From Bryobacteraceae bacterium (GTDB taxonomy: Bacteria; Acidobacteriota; Terriglobia; Bryobacterales; Bryobacteraceae): a stretch of DNA of 48,241 nt. Positions 1 to 6,804 of the stretch are shown here, piece after piece (position 1 is the stretch's first letter; each line of letters begins with the position of its first letter). The DNA lies in the NCBI GenBank assembly GCA_025980435.1, contig JAICXK010000006.1, positions 1-48,241 of the forward strand. The letters are read 5' to 3'. The notes beneath the pieces were generated by a model, which ran no database searches, was not told the origin of the DNA, and saw only the letters and a list, made by a program, of their open reading frames with translations. Position numbers and translations under genes: made by a program.

Positions 1-450
1 GCCGCGGGCATAGAGCCGGAGAGTCGGTTCCTTCACGCCGCGATGCGTTCGAAACCAACTGCAGAACGCGGTCACGATGCCTGGATTGGGAGTGGGATTC
101 TGAACTGGTTCGCCCAAACAAATCCCGCGTGCAAGCAAGTGCTGATGGAAAAGCTTCGCTCCGAAGTGCTGATGGTAACTTATCTTGCCGCGCTTGAAAT
201 GAGGGCAGCGGCAACGGCGAAGATGGCGACTGAAGGATTCAAGCATGTTGAGATTGATGTCCTTCAGATCACCGCCTTTCCGTTGAACGAAGCAGCCGAG
301 ATGGGCGGCCGCTCGAACGTATCGAACGGCGCTGGGCAGCGCGTATCCGTCGCGTTCGAGGTCATTTGCAAACGCATCGACGTGTGGTCCACTGATTCCC
401 GCGCGCAAGTGCCGCAGCGTTTTGGGCGCGGAGAAGTACTTTTCGAGCAT
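1..450 (-). CDS. Tyrosine recombinase (site-specific integrase), N-terminal part, cut by window edge
   Basis: An open frame of 150 codons starts at the ATG at 450 and runs without a stop off the left edge. A good ribosome site (AAGGAG) lies 6-7 bases before the ATG. The protein begins MLEKYFSAPKTLRHLRAG and contains the helical core-binding pattern of tyrosine recombinases (around residues 35-55, reading SAVRYVRAAAHLGCFVQRKG), followed by a region that ends in the SWFRTHRGV stretch seen just before the catalytic domain of about 400-residue integrases. The catalytic R-H-R-Y domain would lie outside the window. Such proteins occur alone or in groups of two or three in integrase-type transposable elements. 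It lies downstream of, and on the same strand as, the broken IS91-type transposase, and its element appears to have landed in that gene. Family assignment comes from pattern recognition only. Confidence 0.7.
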   Translation of the reverse strand, partial: MLEKYFSAPKTLRHLRAGISGPHVDAFANDLERDGYALPSAVRYVRAAAHLGCFVQRKGGDLKDINLNMLESFSRHLRRCRCPHFKRGKISYHQHFGAKLFHQHLLARGICLGEPVQNPTPNPGIVTAFCSWFRTHRGVKEPTLRLYARG

Positions 451-510
451 GGGCTCTCCTTGTTGAACATTGGCCAATTACGGCCGCATCAACATAGCAG
501 AGGCCCGGAG

Positions 511-607
511 CTTATGGGGAGTCACATGCCGCCAATTCCTGTTCGAAAGGCCCCTCGTGCGCCTATTCTGCCGTCCCCGGTCCCCATTAGGAAAGACTCT
601 CCATAAG
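511..607. repeat. Imperfect inverted repeat at an element terminus
   Basis: The arms are 511-523 (CTTATGGGGAGTC) and 595-607 (GACTCTCCATAAG), with one mismatch in 13 positions and a 71-base spacer. The outer arm ends at the point where the IS91-like reading frame is broken. Terminal plus subterminal repeats of this sort are typical recombinase binding sites at element ends; that role is inferred. Confidence 0.5.
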
Positions 608-805
608 GCAGGAGTTATAAGAGATGGCCTGATGCCCGCACCGAACGCATTGATCGCGGTGCCCACCAAGGGCGGCTGTGCGGCAGCGCTCGATAGCCCG
701 GAGGATTTTGAGTTGCGCCCAGGTCAGTGAATCGCGATAGCGTTCAATGAATTTGTCTCCGGCCCTGCGGATGATATCGGCCACCTCAAAGGGTGGCTTT
801 GTCAC
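608..805 (-). pseudogene. IS91-family transposase, N-terminal fragment
   Basis: The frame starts at an ATG at 805, overlapping the stop of the upstream integrase gene by 4 bases (ATGA type coupling). The first 66 residues match the start of IS91-type Y2 transposases: FEVADIIRRAGDKFIERYR, then the first cysteines of the zinc-binding motif, with CVRCGH and YNSC visible. In intact members the YNSC is followed by RNRHCPKC; here the frame leaves the family after YNSC and stops at 587. The rest of the roughly 350-400-residue protein, including the catalytic tyrosines, is absent. The loss coincides with the element end at 607, so insertion or recombination is the likely cause. The gene cannot encode an active transposase. 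Confidence 0.8.
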
Positions 806-1698
806 GCCTGATGGTTGTCCGGCCGCTTCCGCGAAAAAGTCGTGCCATTCACCGTAATCTGATCGAGCGGGTTTGATGCGGCATGCAGATGACGCTGCGA
901 CAGATGGAGATATCGAGTCGTTTGTTCCAGGTGCACATGGCCCATCAAGAGCTGAATCGTTCGCAGGTCAGTTCCGGATTCCATCAAGGTTGTCGCGAAG
1001 CTGTGCCGGAGTGTGTGCGCGCCAATTCTCTTTTTGATTCCAGCGCGTTTTGCGGCTTCGCTGCAGATGTACCAGATAGTGTGATCCGAAAGCGGCTGCT
1101 CTACCCCGCGATGTCCTGCAGTGCTGGGAAACAAGTAAACCTTCGGCCGCTTCCAGCGCCAGTACTCGCGTAAAACCTCGAGCAGCTTCACTGGCATTGG
1201 CACATCCCGATCGCGAGAACCTTTGCCTTGACGGACATGAATCACCATACGTTCGCTATCCACGTCGGCGACCTGGAGGAGCGATGCCTCAGTTCGGCGT
1301 ATGCCGGTAGCATAGAGGACCATCAGGATCGTGCGATGCATCAGATTCGGCGCAGCCTCGATCATGCGCGTGACTTCTTCGGGACTGAGCACAACGGGCA
1401 ACTTCCGCGGCGTTTTGGGGAAGATCAGGTCATCGCAAGCGATGTCCCGCCGTTTGAGTGTCTTCTTGTAAAGAAAATGCAACGCCGACATGCGCCCCTC
1501 GACCGTGGTGGGTGCAAGCTTTTTATCCCGCAACAGGTATGTCTCAAACTCGCGGATCTCGTCGCCGCCTAATAACTCAGGCGATTTGCCAAAATAATCG
1601 GCCAACTGCTTGATCGCAAGGATGTAGCCGCGCGTTGTCGCGTTCGAATAGTTACGGCGCTGGAGTTCGTCCAGCACACGTTGACGAAGTGAGGTCAC
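802..1698 (-). CDS. Tyrosine recombinase / phage-type integrase (XerC/D-like)
   Basis: A complete 298-residue recombinase. The N-terminal SAM-like core-binding domain covers about residues 5-85 and the catalytic domain about 100-270. The catalytic residues are all visible: Arg134 in TGIRRTE, Lys159, His228 and Arg231 in AHTLRHSFA, His254 in LMGH and Tyr263 in TTRYLHLS. A ribosome site (AAGGAGA) sits about 6 bases before the ATG. The stop overlaps the start of the truncated IS91-type transposase, an arrangement known from IS91-like elements that carry an upstream integrase gene. Its normal job would be resolving or assisting element movement; with the transposase broken it may now act only in trans. 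XerC/XerD itself is less likely given this partner. Confidence 0.9.
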   Translation of the reverse strand: MTSLRQRVLDELQRRNYSNATTRGYILAIKQLADYFGKSPELLGGDEIREFETYLLRDKKLAPTTVEGRMSALHFLYKKTLKRRDIACDDLIFPKTPRKLPVVLSPEEVTRMIEAAPNLMHRTILMVLYATGIRRTEASLLQVADVDSERMVIHVRQGKGSRDRDVPMPVKLLEVLREYWRWKRPKVYLFPSTAGHRGVEQPLSDHTIWYICSEAAKRAGIKKRIGAHTLRHSFATTLMESGTDLRTIQLLMGHVHLEQTTRYLHLSQRHLHAASNPLDQITVNGTTFSRKRPDNHQA

Positions 1699-2049
1699 AG
1701 AAATCTCCTTTCTGTGACCGACACTATCGCTGTTTCATGTCTCGCAACCAACCGCAATGCTGCGTCCGCCGCGCTAGCGGCTTAGTTCAAACGCGCATGC
1801 CGCCGACGTGGGTGGGTGGGTGGGTGCGCACCATTCAGTCAACGCAAAGCCGACTATTCGGCCATGTGATGATGCTTGCCTCCTTGATACCCGCTCATTC
1901 GTTTATCCACTCGAAGGCTGGCCCGCCAGCCCTTCTCAGCGTGTTTTCGGAGGGCCGTCGACGAGTCTAAACTGGTGAAGGTGAAGCGGCGGTTTGGATA
2001 AACACCTGAGCGGAAGGACACGGCCGAAGCACACTTGTCTGGTCGGGCA
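1699..2049. other. Intergenic region upstream of integrase and LolA-like gene
   Basis: A 351-base stretch between two divergent genes. It contains the G-quadruplex motif and a short palindrome around CGCTAGCG near 1770. It should hold the right end of the IS91-like element and the promoters of both genes, but I see no clear terminal repeat or promoter consensus. Confidence 0.4.
1810..1824 (+). repeat. Perfect G-quadruplex-type repeat, (GGGT)3GGG
   Basis: Four runs of three G separated by single T residues, inside a longer GTGG repeat at 1808-1826. This is the canonical pattern of a very stable parallel quadruplex on the plus strand. It lies 112 bases upstream of the integrase start, in the template strand of that gene. 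It may mark the end of the IS91-like element or affect integrase expression; both ideas are inference. Confidence 0.6.
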
Positions 2050-2772
2050 ATGCAACAAATCAGGTTGATAGTTCTGATATTGGTAGTGACGATCGGACCA
2101 TTCTCACAGCCCCTGGCACTTCCAGCGGAGGCTAACCTTAAATCTCCTGATCTGAACTTGATTCTGCAAACTTTGGAAAGCGTTGAGCAGCAGAACCCGG
2201 CTCGCTCTCGCCCCTACGAATTGACGCGAGAATATAAGGCGTTCCGAGCCGATGATAAAAAACCGGCCGCTGAGATCACAGCTCAGATCAACTTCACTCC
2301 TCCCAATAGAAAGACATTCAAGATCCTCCAAACCAGCGGGAACACAAGGGGAGAAAAGATCGTGCGCGATCTTTTAAAGCAGGAAACCGAGCCTGTGAGG
2401 GAAGGTCACGATAGAGACATCAACCGAACGAATTACGATTTTGTCTTTCTCAGGCAGGAGGACTTCGGCGTTATTCCTGAGTATGTATTGCGCATCGTCC
2501 CTAAGCGCAAGGAAAGAGGCCTGATACTTGGGCAGATCTGGGTAGATGCAAAGACCTTCCGGATCCGAAGAATTGAAGGAGTGCCCGCTAAGAGCCCTTC
2601 GATATGGATCAAGGACAGTTACATCACGCTGCAATTCGCGGAGGTGAACGGAATGTGGATAACCGTTTCTCTGGACGCTATTGCGACAGTACGTCTCTTG
2701 GGGCGCTACACGCTTACGAGCCTCTATGTCGGACGCGAAGCGCCGTCTCCACCACAACAGAAGACGCCTTAA
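2050..2772 (+). CDS. Exported outer-membrane lipoprotein-sorting-like protein (LolA/LolB fold)
   Basis: About 240 residues, starting at the ATG at 2050; a TTG 15 bases upstream is an alternative. The N-terminus is a signal peptide: IRLIVLILVVTIGPF followed by a likely cleavage near LALPAEA. The mature part carries the pattern of acidobacterial 'outer membrane lipoprotein-sorting protein' homologues: LTREYKAF, a segment on paired strands (FKILQTSGNTRGEKIVRDLL), and the C-terminal GQIWVDAKTFRIRRIEG motif. In LolA-fold proteins this forms a half beta-barrel that holds a lipid or acyl chain in the periplasm. No sorting partner (LolCDE) is nearby, so the ligand is unknown. It is not in an operon with its neighbours. 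Fold assignment is moderately sure, function is not. Confidence 0.6.
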   Translation: MQQIRLIVLILVVTIGPFSQPLALPAEANLKSPDLNLILQTLESVEQQNPARSRPYELTREYKAFRADDKKPAAEITAQINFTPPNRKTFKILQTSGNTRGEKIVRDLLKQETEPVREGHDRDINRTNYDFVFLRQEDFGVIPEYVLRIVPKRKERGLILGQIWVDAKTFRIRRIEGVPAKSPSIWIKDSYITLQFAEVNGMWITVSLDAIATVRLLGRYTLTSLYVGREAPSPPQQKTP

Positions 2773-2894
2773 AACAAGAGCCGTAAAAAACTTCGCTTCA
2801 TTCACAACTCACCGGCGCACCTCCCTTTGTGGATTGGGAGGCACTGATTTGAAGTACCTATAATGGGACCTGGACGAGAAAGGCGGGTCGAGCG

Positions 2895-3197
2895 ATGCGG
2901 CTTTCTGACGAAAATCTTCGAGGGCGAACTGTAATTGCAGCAGATGGGCAGGCGATTGGCGAGATCGCCGCTGTATTCCTTGACAGCGACGCATGGCGGG
3001 TCGAGTCGCTGCAGATCAAACTGCGCAACGAAGTCGCTGACCAACTCGGTGCGCCGCGCGGTATGTTTCACGCTGGGATACTTGAGATGCCAACCCGCCT
3101 GGTTCAGTCGGTCGGGGACGCCGTCGTTCTCTCCGTGGCTGCACATGAGCTGCAACAGGTTCTGCCGCGTGGAGGCGATGCTTCGGCGTCACATTAG
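2895..3197 (+). CDS. PRC-barrel domain protein
   Basis: A 100-residue protein made almost wholly of one PRC-barrel: residues 1-75 contain the signature order LRGRTVIAADGQAIGEIAAV, then FLDSDAWRVESLQIKL and the hydrophobic end DAVVLSVAAHEL. PRC barrels are small beta-barrels found in RimM and in the photosynthetic reaction centre H subunit; the many free-standing forms are of unknown function and may bind RNA or proteins. There is no signal peptide, so it should be cytoplasmic. It stands alone between the LolA-like gene and a broken reductase gene. Start at ATG 2895; the upstream GGGTCGAG is a weak ribosome site. Confidence 0.7.
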   Translation: MRLSDENLRGRTVIAADGQAIGEIAAVFLDSDAWRVESLQIKLRNEVADQLGAPRGMFHAGILEMPTRLVQSVGDAVVLSVAAHELQQVLPRGGDASASH

Positions 3198-3471
3198 CGG
3201 CGGCTACCGTAGGATTGCATCTTGGCGCTCACCACAGAGACGCCGTGATGAAACCCGCGCTCGCGTGAAAAGCGGTCGCCTAGCATGAGGCAACGGCCCA
3301 TTCGGGCGATTCCCATCTAACTTGGAGCCATGAGCGCCCACAAGGACGTATAACGCGCGCCGCGTCATTTTGATTCCATCGGGAAGTCTAGGCGACAAAC
3401 CGTCAAGGTGGAGGGTTGCGACCGTCCTATGTGTCGCCCGGTCCAGGTGGATGTGAGAACATGCAGTTCTT

Positions 3472-4072
3472 ATGGCAACAATTGGTCTCATCGGTGCTGG
3501 GCATATCGGAAGCCAAATAGCAAGGCTTGCCGTCGCAAACGGCTACAATGTCGTGATCAGTAATTCTCGCGGGCCGGAGACTCTCTCGGGACTGGTCGCG
3601 GAGCTCGGGTCCAGTGCGCACGCGGCAACCGTGGTCGAAGCGGCAAAATCCGGAGACATCGTCGTGGTCACGATCCCGTTAAAGGACTACCGCACGGTGC
3701 CCGTTGAGCCGCTTGCGGGCAAGATCGTGATTGACACGAACAACTACTACCCTGAACGCCGAGCTCCTCCAGAAACACCTGTCTACCTCGCAGGTTGTGA
3801 AGGCCTTCAACCACATCTACGCCGCCGAACTCACCACCCAGGGACAACCGGCGGGGACGAAGAATCGTCGCGCGTTGGCGATTGTTGGTAATGACAAGGG
3901 TGCGAAGACTACCGTTACCAATCTGCTCGATCAATTCGGCTTCGACATCGTGGACGCAGGCCCTCTTGAAGAAGGGTGGCGCATCCAGCGCGACACGCCC
4001 GGGTACGGTCCGCGCCGCACAGCTGAGGAGTTGCGGCGAGACCTCGCGGCGGCCAAGCGATACGCGGATTAA
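3472..4072 (+). pseudogene. NADPH-dependent F420 reductase-like oxidoreductase, deleted and frameshifted
   Basis: The N-terminal half (3472 to about 3760) encodes a Rossmann domain with the glycine motif IGLIGAGHIGSQIARLA and the segment KIVIDTNNYYPER, typical of F420:NADP oxidoreductase-like proteins (family NADP_oxidoreductase_F420). The C-terminal half (about 3761-4072) is in another frame and continues the same family: ELLQKHLSTSQVVKAFNHIYA, then VDAGPLEEGWRIQRDTPGYG and a normal C-terminus. At the junction near 3760 the roughly 15-20 residues that relatives have between NYYPER and ELLQ are missing, and the frame changes. So this is a deletion whose length is not a multiple of three, not a mere base-call slip. 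The product would be a truncated N-terminal domain; the gene is probably dead. Confidence 0.75.
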
Positions 4073-4087
4073 TAAGGAACGGCATGC

Positions 4088-4489
4088 TCAACGGTGCTTG
4101 GCTCCGTTTGAGCGGCGAGGCGGCACGTATTCATCCGCATTTTGGCGAGATGCCGACTTTCCGTCAAAGTAAATTGCCAAATGCTGCGCCGCCAGGGTAG
4201 ATCGTGTCGAACGTGATCCATCGCCCAACTCGAGAACGCTGTGTACGATGTGCGCAGTCGCCGGGCGGACCGACTCGGCCCATTGAAAATGCGAGCGTGC
4301 GGACACTCTGAGGTGGCAGCTGGCCGTCAATTCCTTAAGCCAGCCAATAAAAAGGCGTGAAAATAAACTTAGTAATAGGGCCAATGCGAAAGGGGATAAG
4401 AATTCCCAATCTAAATATAGTGCCGCCATCGCGACTACGGTCGCGATCGGCGGCACGCGCTTCATAGATCGGAAATGCGTTTGGGACAC
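4088..4489 (-). pseudogene. Possible N-terminal relic of an AI-2E family transporter
   Basis: A 133-codon frame. Its residues 14-50 (ATVVAMAALYLDWEFLSPFA, then LALLLSLFSRLFIGWL) resemble the first membrane segments of AI-2E family transporters, which usually read as a hydrophobic helix, then VLIPLALALLLSFLLAPLV. After that the resemblance ends and the remaining 80 residues look like random translation rich in Ser, Arg and His. AI-2E proteins are about 350 residues with eight membrane segments, so even if the match is right only a stub remains. It could also be a chance open frame; I treat it as a relic with low confidence. Confidence 0.35.
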
Positions 4490-4562
4490 GTCACGGAAAT
4501 GGGTTTATAAGTTGTTCAATATTCAACCTAAGGCAGCGAGAATGACGCAGAATCTGTCCACA

Positions 4563-4829
4563 TCAACTAACAGCGGTATGGCGCCGCCGAAAAATCGCAT
4601 GGTAGACGACTAGTACGACTATTGCGCCTACAACAGCGACAAGGAGGCTGTATAAATTTAGGCCGGTTACACCGGATGCTCCGAAAGCACTGAACAAATA
4701 ACCGCCTACCACCGCACCGACAATACCAAGCACGATGTCGAGGATCAGCCCGTCACCGTGTTTGTTCACTATCTTGCTGCCTATAAAGCCAGCAATCAAA
4801 CCAAGAATAATCCATGCAAGAAAAGACAT
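4563..4829 (-). CDS. GlsB/YeaQ/YmgE family stress-response membrane protein
   Basis: An 88-residue integral membrane protein with three hydrophobic segments (about residues 2-20, 28-50 and 58-80) and the family pattern IILGLIAGFIGSKIV, then DIVLGIVGAVVGGYLF. This is the 'transglycosylase-associated protein' family, often induced by envelope or osmotic stress; the molecular role is unknown. It is the third gene of a tight minus-strand set after the BON protein and the YflT-like protein, with only 12 bases from the previous stop. An AGAGGA ribosome site sits about 7 bases before the ATG. Length is normal for the family. Confidence 0.88.
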   Translation of the reverse strand: MSFLAWIILGLIAGFIGSKIVNKHGDGLILDIVLGIVGAVVGGYLFSAFGASGVTGLNLYSLLVAVVGAIVVLVVYHAIFRRRHTAVS

Positions 4830-4841
4830 GATAGGTCCTCT

Positions 4842-5429
4842 TCAGAGCCTACTGCTGCCCACAGGTACGCGAGCATTGTCAACTTTGTCCGTAACGCCGT
4901 GCGTGCTGACAGACTTTTCTCCAGCCGACGATATATCCTCAGCGCCGGACGCCTTCAAGACTTCCTTTGCCGAATCGATTTCGGTAGATGTGTCGCAATG
5001 CACCGAAAGCAGAACACCGCCATTCTTGATCCGGCCTTCATAACGCTTCGCCTCATACTCTGGGATACCCATCCCAACGAGTGCCCCAACCAGGCCGCCC
5101 ACCGCTCCGCCCACTCCTAAGCCTGCGAGTGCACCCATGATTGGGCCGGCTGCGATGAATGGACCGACTCCGGGAATTGCCAAAGCGCCGATGCCGGCGA
5201 GTAACCCGAGCGTTCCTCCCACAACTCCTCCGGCTGTGACACCGGTAGTTGCGCCCTCTGGAGCTTTCGTGTTCTTCTCGTGTGCGAATTCCTTTGAACT
5301 CTGATTATCCGGGAGCAAAACGGATATGTCCCGATGAGCGAATCCAGCCGCAGTCAAGCGGTCCACCGCTTGCTCCGCCTGAGTGCTCGTGGGGTAGATC
5401 CCGAAAACCGCTGTATTTTTTTCTGCCAT
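4842..5429 (-). CDS. General stress protein (YflT/17M-like) with glycine-rich membrane-like core
   Basis: 195 residues. Residues 5-45 (AVFGIYPTSTQAEQAVDRL, then GFAHRDISVLLPD) match the domain of Bacillus general stress protein YflT/17M. The middle, about residues 60-115, is a long glycine/alanine-rich run (GGVVGGTLGLLAGIG, GLGVGGAVGGLVGALVGMG) resembling glycine-zipper membrane segments. The end (residues 120-160) contains GGVLLSVHCDTSTEIDSAKE, the second half of the alpha-beta fold. Such proteins are induced by general or cold stress in various bacteria and probably associate with the envelope; the biochemical role is unknown. The gene follows the BON gene by 24 bases and precedes the GlsB gene by 12, with a strong AAAGGAAA ribosome site, so the three are very likely one operon. 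Confidence 0.8.
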   Translation of the reverse strand: MAEKNTAVFGIYPTSTQAEQAVDRLTAAGFAHRDISVLLPDNQSSKEFAHEKNTKAPEGATTGVTAGGVVGGTLGLLAGIGALAIPGVGPFIAAGPIMGALAGLGVGGAVGGLVGALVGMGIPEYEAKRYEGRIKNGGVLLSVHCDTSTEIDSAKEVLKASGAEDISSAGEKSVSTHGVTDKVDNARVPVGSSRL

Positions 5430-5453
5430 AGTATTTTCCTTTACTTACTTCAA

Positions 5454-5855
5454 TTACTTCTGTTCACCCTTGACGGTCAGTTCGTCTATGACATTGCCGT
5501 CTCCGGCGACCCTGCGAGCATACTGTTCAACAGTGTTTTTCTCATCGTCGGAGTGGACCGGGCCTTTCAGTGTGACTTTTCCATGTTCCGAGATGATTTT
5601 GACATTGTGAGCGTACGTGGAAAGCGACTTGTCTTTGACCACCTCGCGCCTAATCCGCCGCATTACCTCGCGGTCGGACAAATTATTCTTTCCCTGGTCC
5701 GCAGTTGGCTCGGTACTCTTGCGGTCTCGTTGATTTACCTTTGTGTTGTCCGGAGCAGGCTGTTGCGTGTCTTGCCGCGCTAGGGCATTCCCGGCTATCA
5801 GAAATGCGCTGGTGAATGCTACCCCGCACACGAGTGACTTGAAACTTCGATCCAT
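5454..5855 (-). CDS. Exported BON-domain protein
   Basis: 133 residues from the ATG at 5855, chosen because a signal peptide (SLVCGVAFTSAFLIAGNALA) and an AGAGGA ribosome site directly follow and precede it; an upstream GTG frame extends to 5948 but adds an unlikely leader. After a low-complexity linker rich in Gln, Asp and Lys, residues about 63-130 form one BON domain: DREVMRRIRREVVKDKSLS, VKIISEHGKVTLKGPVHSD and a closing VIDELTV. BON domains bind phospholipid in periplasmic proteins such as OsmY. It is the first gene of the stress operon and probably protects the envelope, which is inference from OsmY-like relatives. Confidence 0.85.
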   Translation of the reverse strand: MDRSFKSLVCGVAFTSAFLIAGNALARQDTQQPAPDNTKVNQRDRKSTEPTADQGKNNLSDREVMRRIRREVVKDKSLSTYAHNVKIISEHGKVTLKGPVHSDDEKNTVEQYARRVAGDGNVIDELTVKGEQK

Positions 5856-5920
5856 TAATCCTCTTTCCCGGTGAGGTAGAGCACGTCTGTGGCCTTCTGA
5901 ACGGTCAGGAATGTTGTTCG

Positions 5921-5937
5921 ATTGCCCGTAGGGCAAT
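5921..5937. promoter_or_regulatory. Perfect 7-base inverted repeat upstream of the stress operon
   Basis: ATTGCCC, three-base loop, GGGCAAT. It lies 66 bases before the BON-gene start, where an operator or an early hairpin in the leader could act. No sigma-factor consensus is obvious next to it. Role is inferred from position only. Confidence 0.35.
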
Positions 5938-6537
5938 TCCACGCGCAAGCAAACTGCTTGCCGCAGATCCGAGTAGCCTGGCTCTGCCGATCACGACTGA
6001 ACATAACGCTGCAACAGTCCGCGCATTCGTTAAGATCAGCCGCGCATCGGTAAGCCTTCCCACTCTGGCGAGTAATTAGTACGTATCAGAGGGGAATGGT
6101 CCAAGAGGAGAGCCGAAAAGTGGTGATGGCCGACATCCGGATAAGTACGCAGGTAGATTTCGGCGGGGTAGAGCTGTGTGAGATAGCGTTACTGCACTTC
6201 CGCCGAGCGGTTTGCGGCTTTCAGAATCGCCTGAGCGTCAAAGATTAACTTTGCACGATTTTCGCGCAATTCTCTGCCGGACACAATGCTGGCGGTATTT
6301 CGGGTCCCGCCTCGTGCGCACGAGAGGAAAGTGGAAGGGCTTCTCAAAAGTGCTGAAAGTACGAGCGTGCAAATTGGTTGAGCGCTATCGGCAGGCCGGA
6401 AGGACATTCGATTCACGCGGCCCTCGTGAACGGAGGATTCAGTGCCTTTCGCGTTCGTGCGTTTAGGCAATTCTTGAACAGGTCCGATGATCGGGCTACA
6501 TGCCCGGTATCAACGGCAGTCATCGCCAGTAAGTTGC
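5938..6537. other. Gene-poor stretch of about 600 bases
   Basis: Open frames here (for example on the minus strand at 6189-6470) have no convincing family pattern and overlap one another on both strands. The last 30 codons of the 6189-6470 frame read GRELRENRAKLIFDAQAIL, reminiscent of the start of some phage capsid proteins, but too short to support. The region presumably holds the stress-operon promoter at its left end. Otherwise I see nothing reliable. Confidence 0.4.
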
Positions 6538-6754
6538 TTATGCTCGGCGGCTGGACACAAGTAAAACAATCCCACCGATGATAATCACTCCGCCAATGAT
6601 GGGCGCATAGGGCACGTGATGGGTAGTGTCTTTGGAGGCATGGAGCGGCCCTACGTCGGACAACTGTTTTGCGAGTCTTAAATCCGAATGATCCCCAAAT
6701 CAAAACAATGAGACCTATCACGATGAGAATCCAGCCGCTTGCTGTCTTGTTCAC
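6538..6754 (-). pseudogene. Small two-helix membrane protein, frameshifted
   Basis: From the GTG at 6754 the frame encodes a first membrane segment (SGWILIVIGLIVLIWGSFGF) followed by KTR. From about 6678 onwards the sensible continuation is in another frame: a soluble stretch LHASKDTTHHVPYAP and then a second membrane helix IIGGVIIIGGIVLLVSSRRA ending at TAA 6538-6540. Joined, the two give a normal 72-residue protein with two membrane helices, of a type common near stress genes, but one indel separates them. It could be a real inactivation or a sequence error. No specific function is known for this type. Confidence 0.55.
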
Positions 6755-6804
6755 GGACTATTGGTCCTCCTCTCCCATTGTCATCGACCCACGTCTGGGC
6801 CTCT

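Larger units (their letters stand above)
1..607 (-). mobile_element. End of an integrase-type element inserted in an IS91-like element (partial)
   Basis: The homology of the IS91 transposase stops abruptly at position 608. The DNA from 607 leftwards carries a noncoding stretch of about 150 bases and then the start of the tyrosine recombinase. The boundary falls exactly at the outer arm of an imperfect inverted repeat: CTTATGGGGAGTC at 511-523 and GACTCTCCATAAG at 595-607, 12 of 13 bases complementary. I infer that 607 is the terminus of a second element whose other end is off the window. No target duplication can be checked from one end. Confidence 0.45.

Noticed and set aside
264-470. 68-codon minus-strand frame with a good start region
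   Set aside because: It is out of frame with the integrase start at 450; the long open frame to the window edge has the family pattern, so this is a shadow.
6189-6470. Minus-strand frame whose end resembles the start of HK97-type phage capsid proteins (ELRENRAKLIFDAQAIL)
   Set aside because: Only about 20 residues match, followed directly by a stop, with no other phage genes nearby; likely chance.
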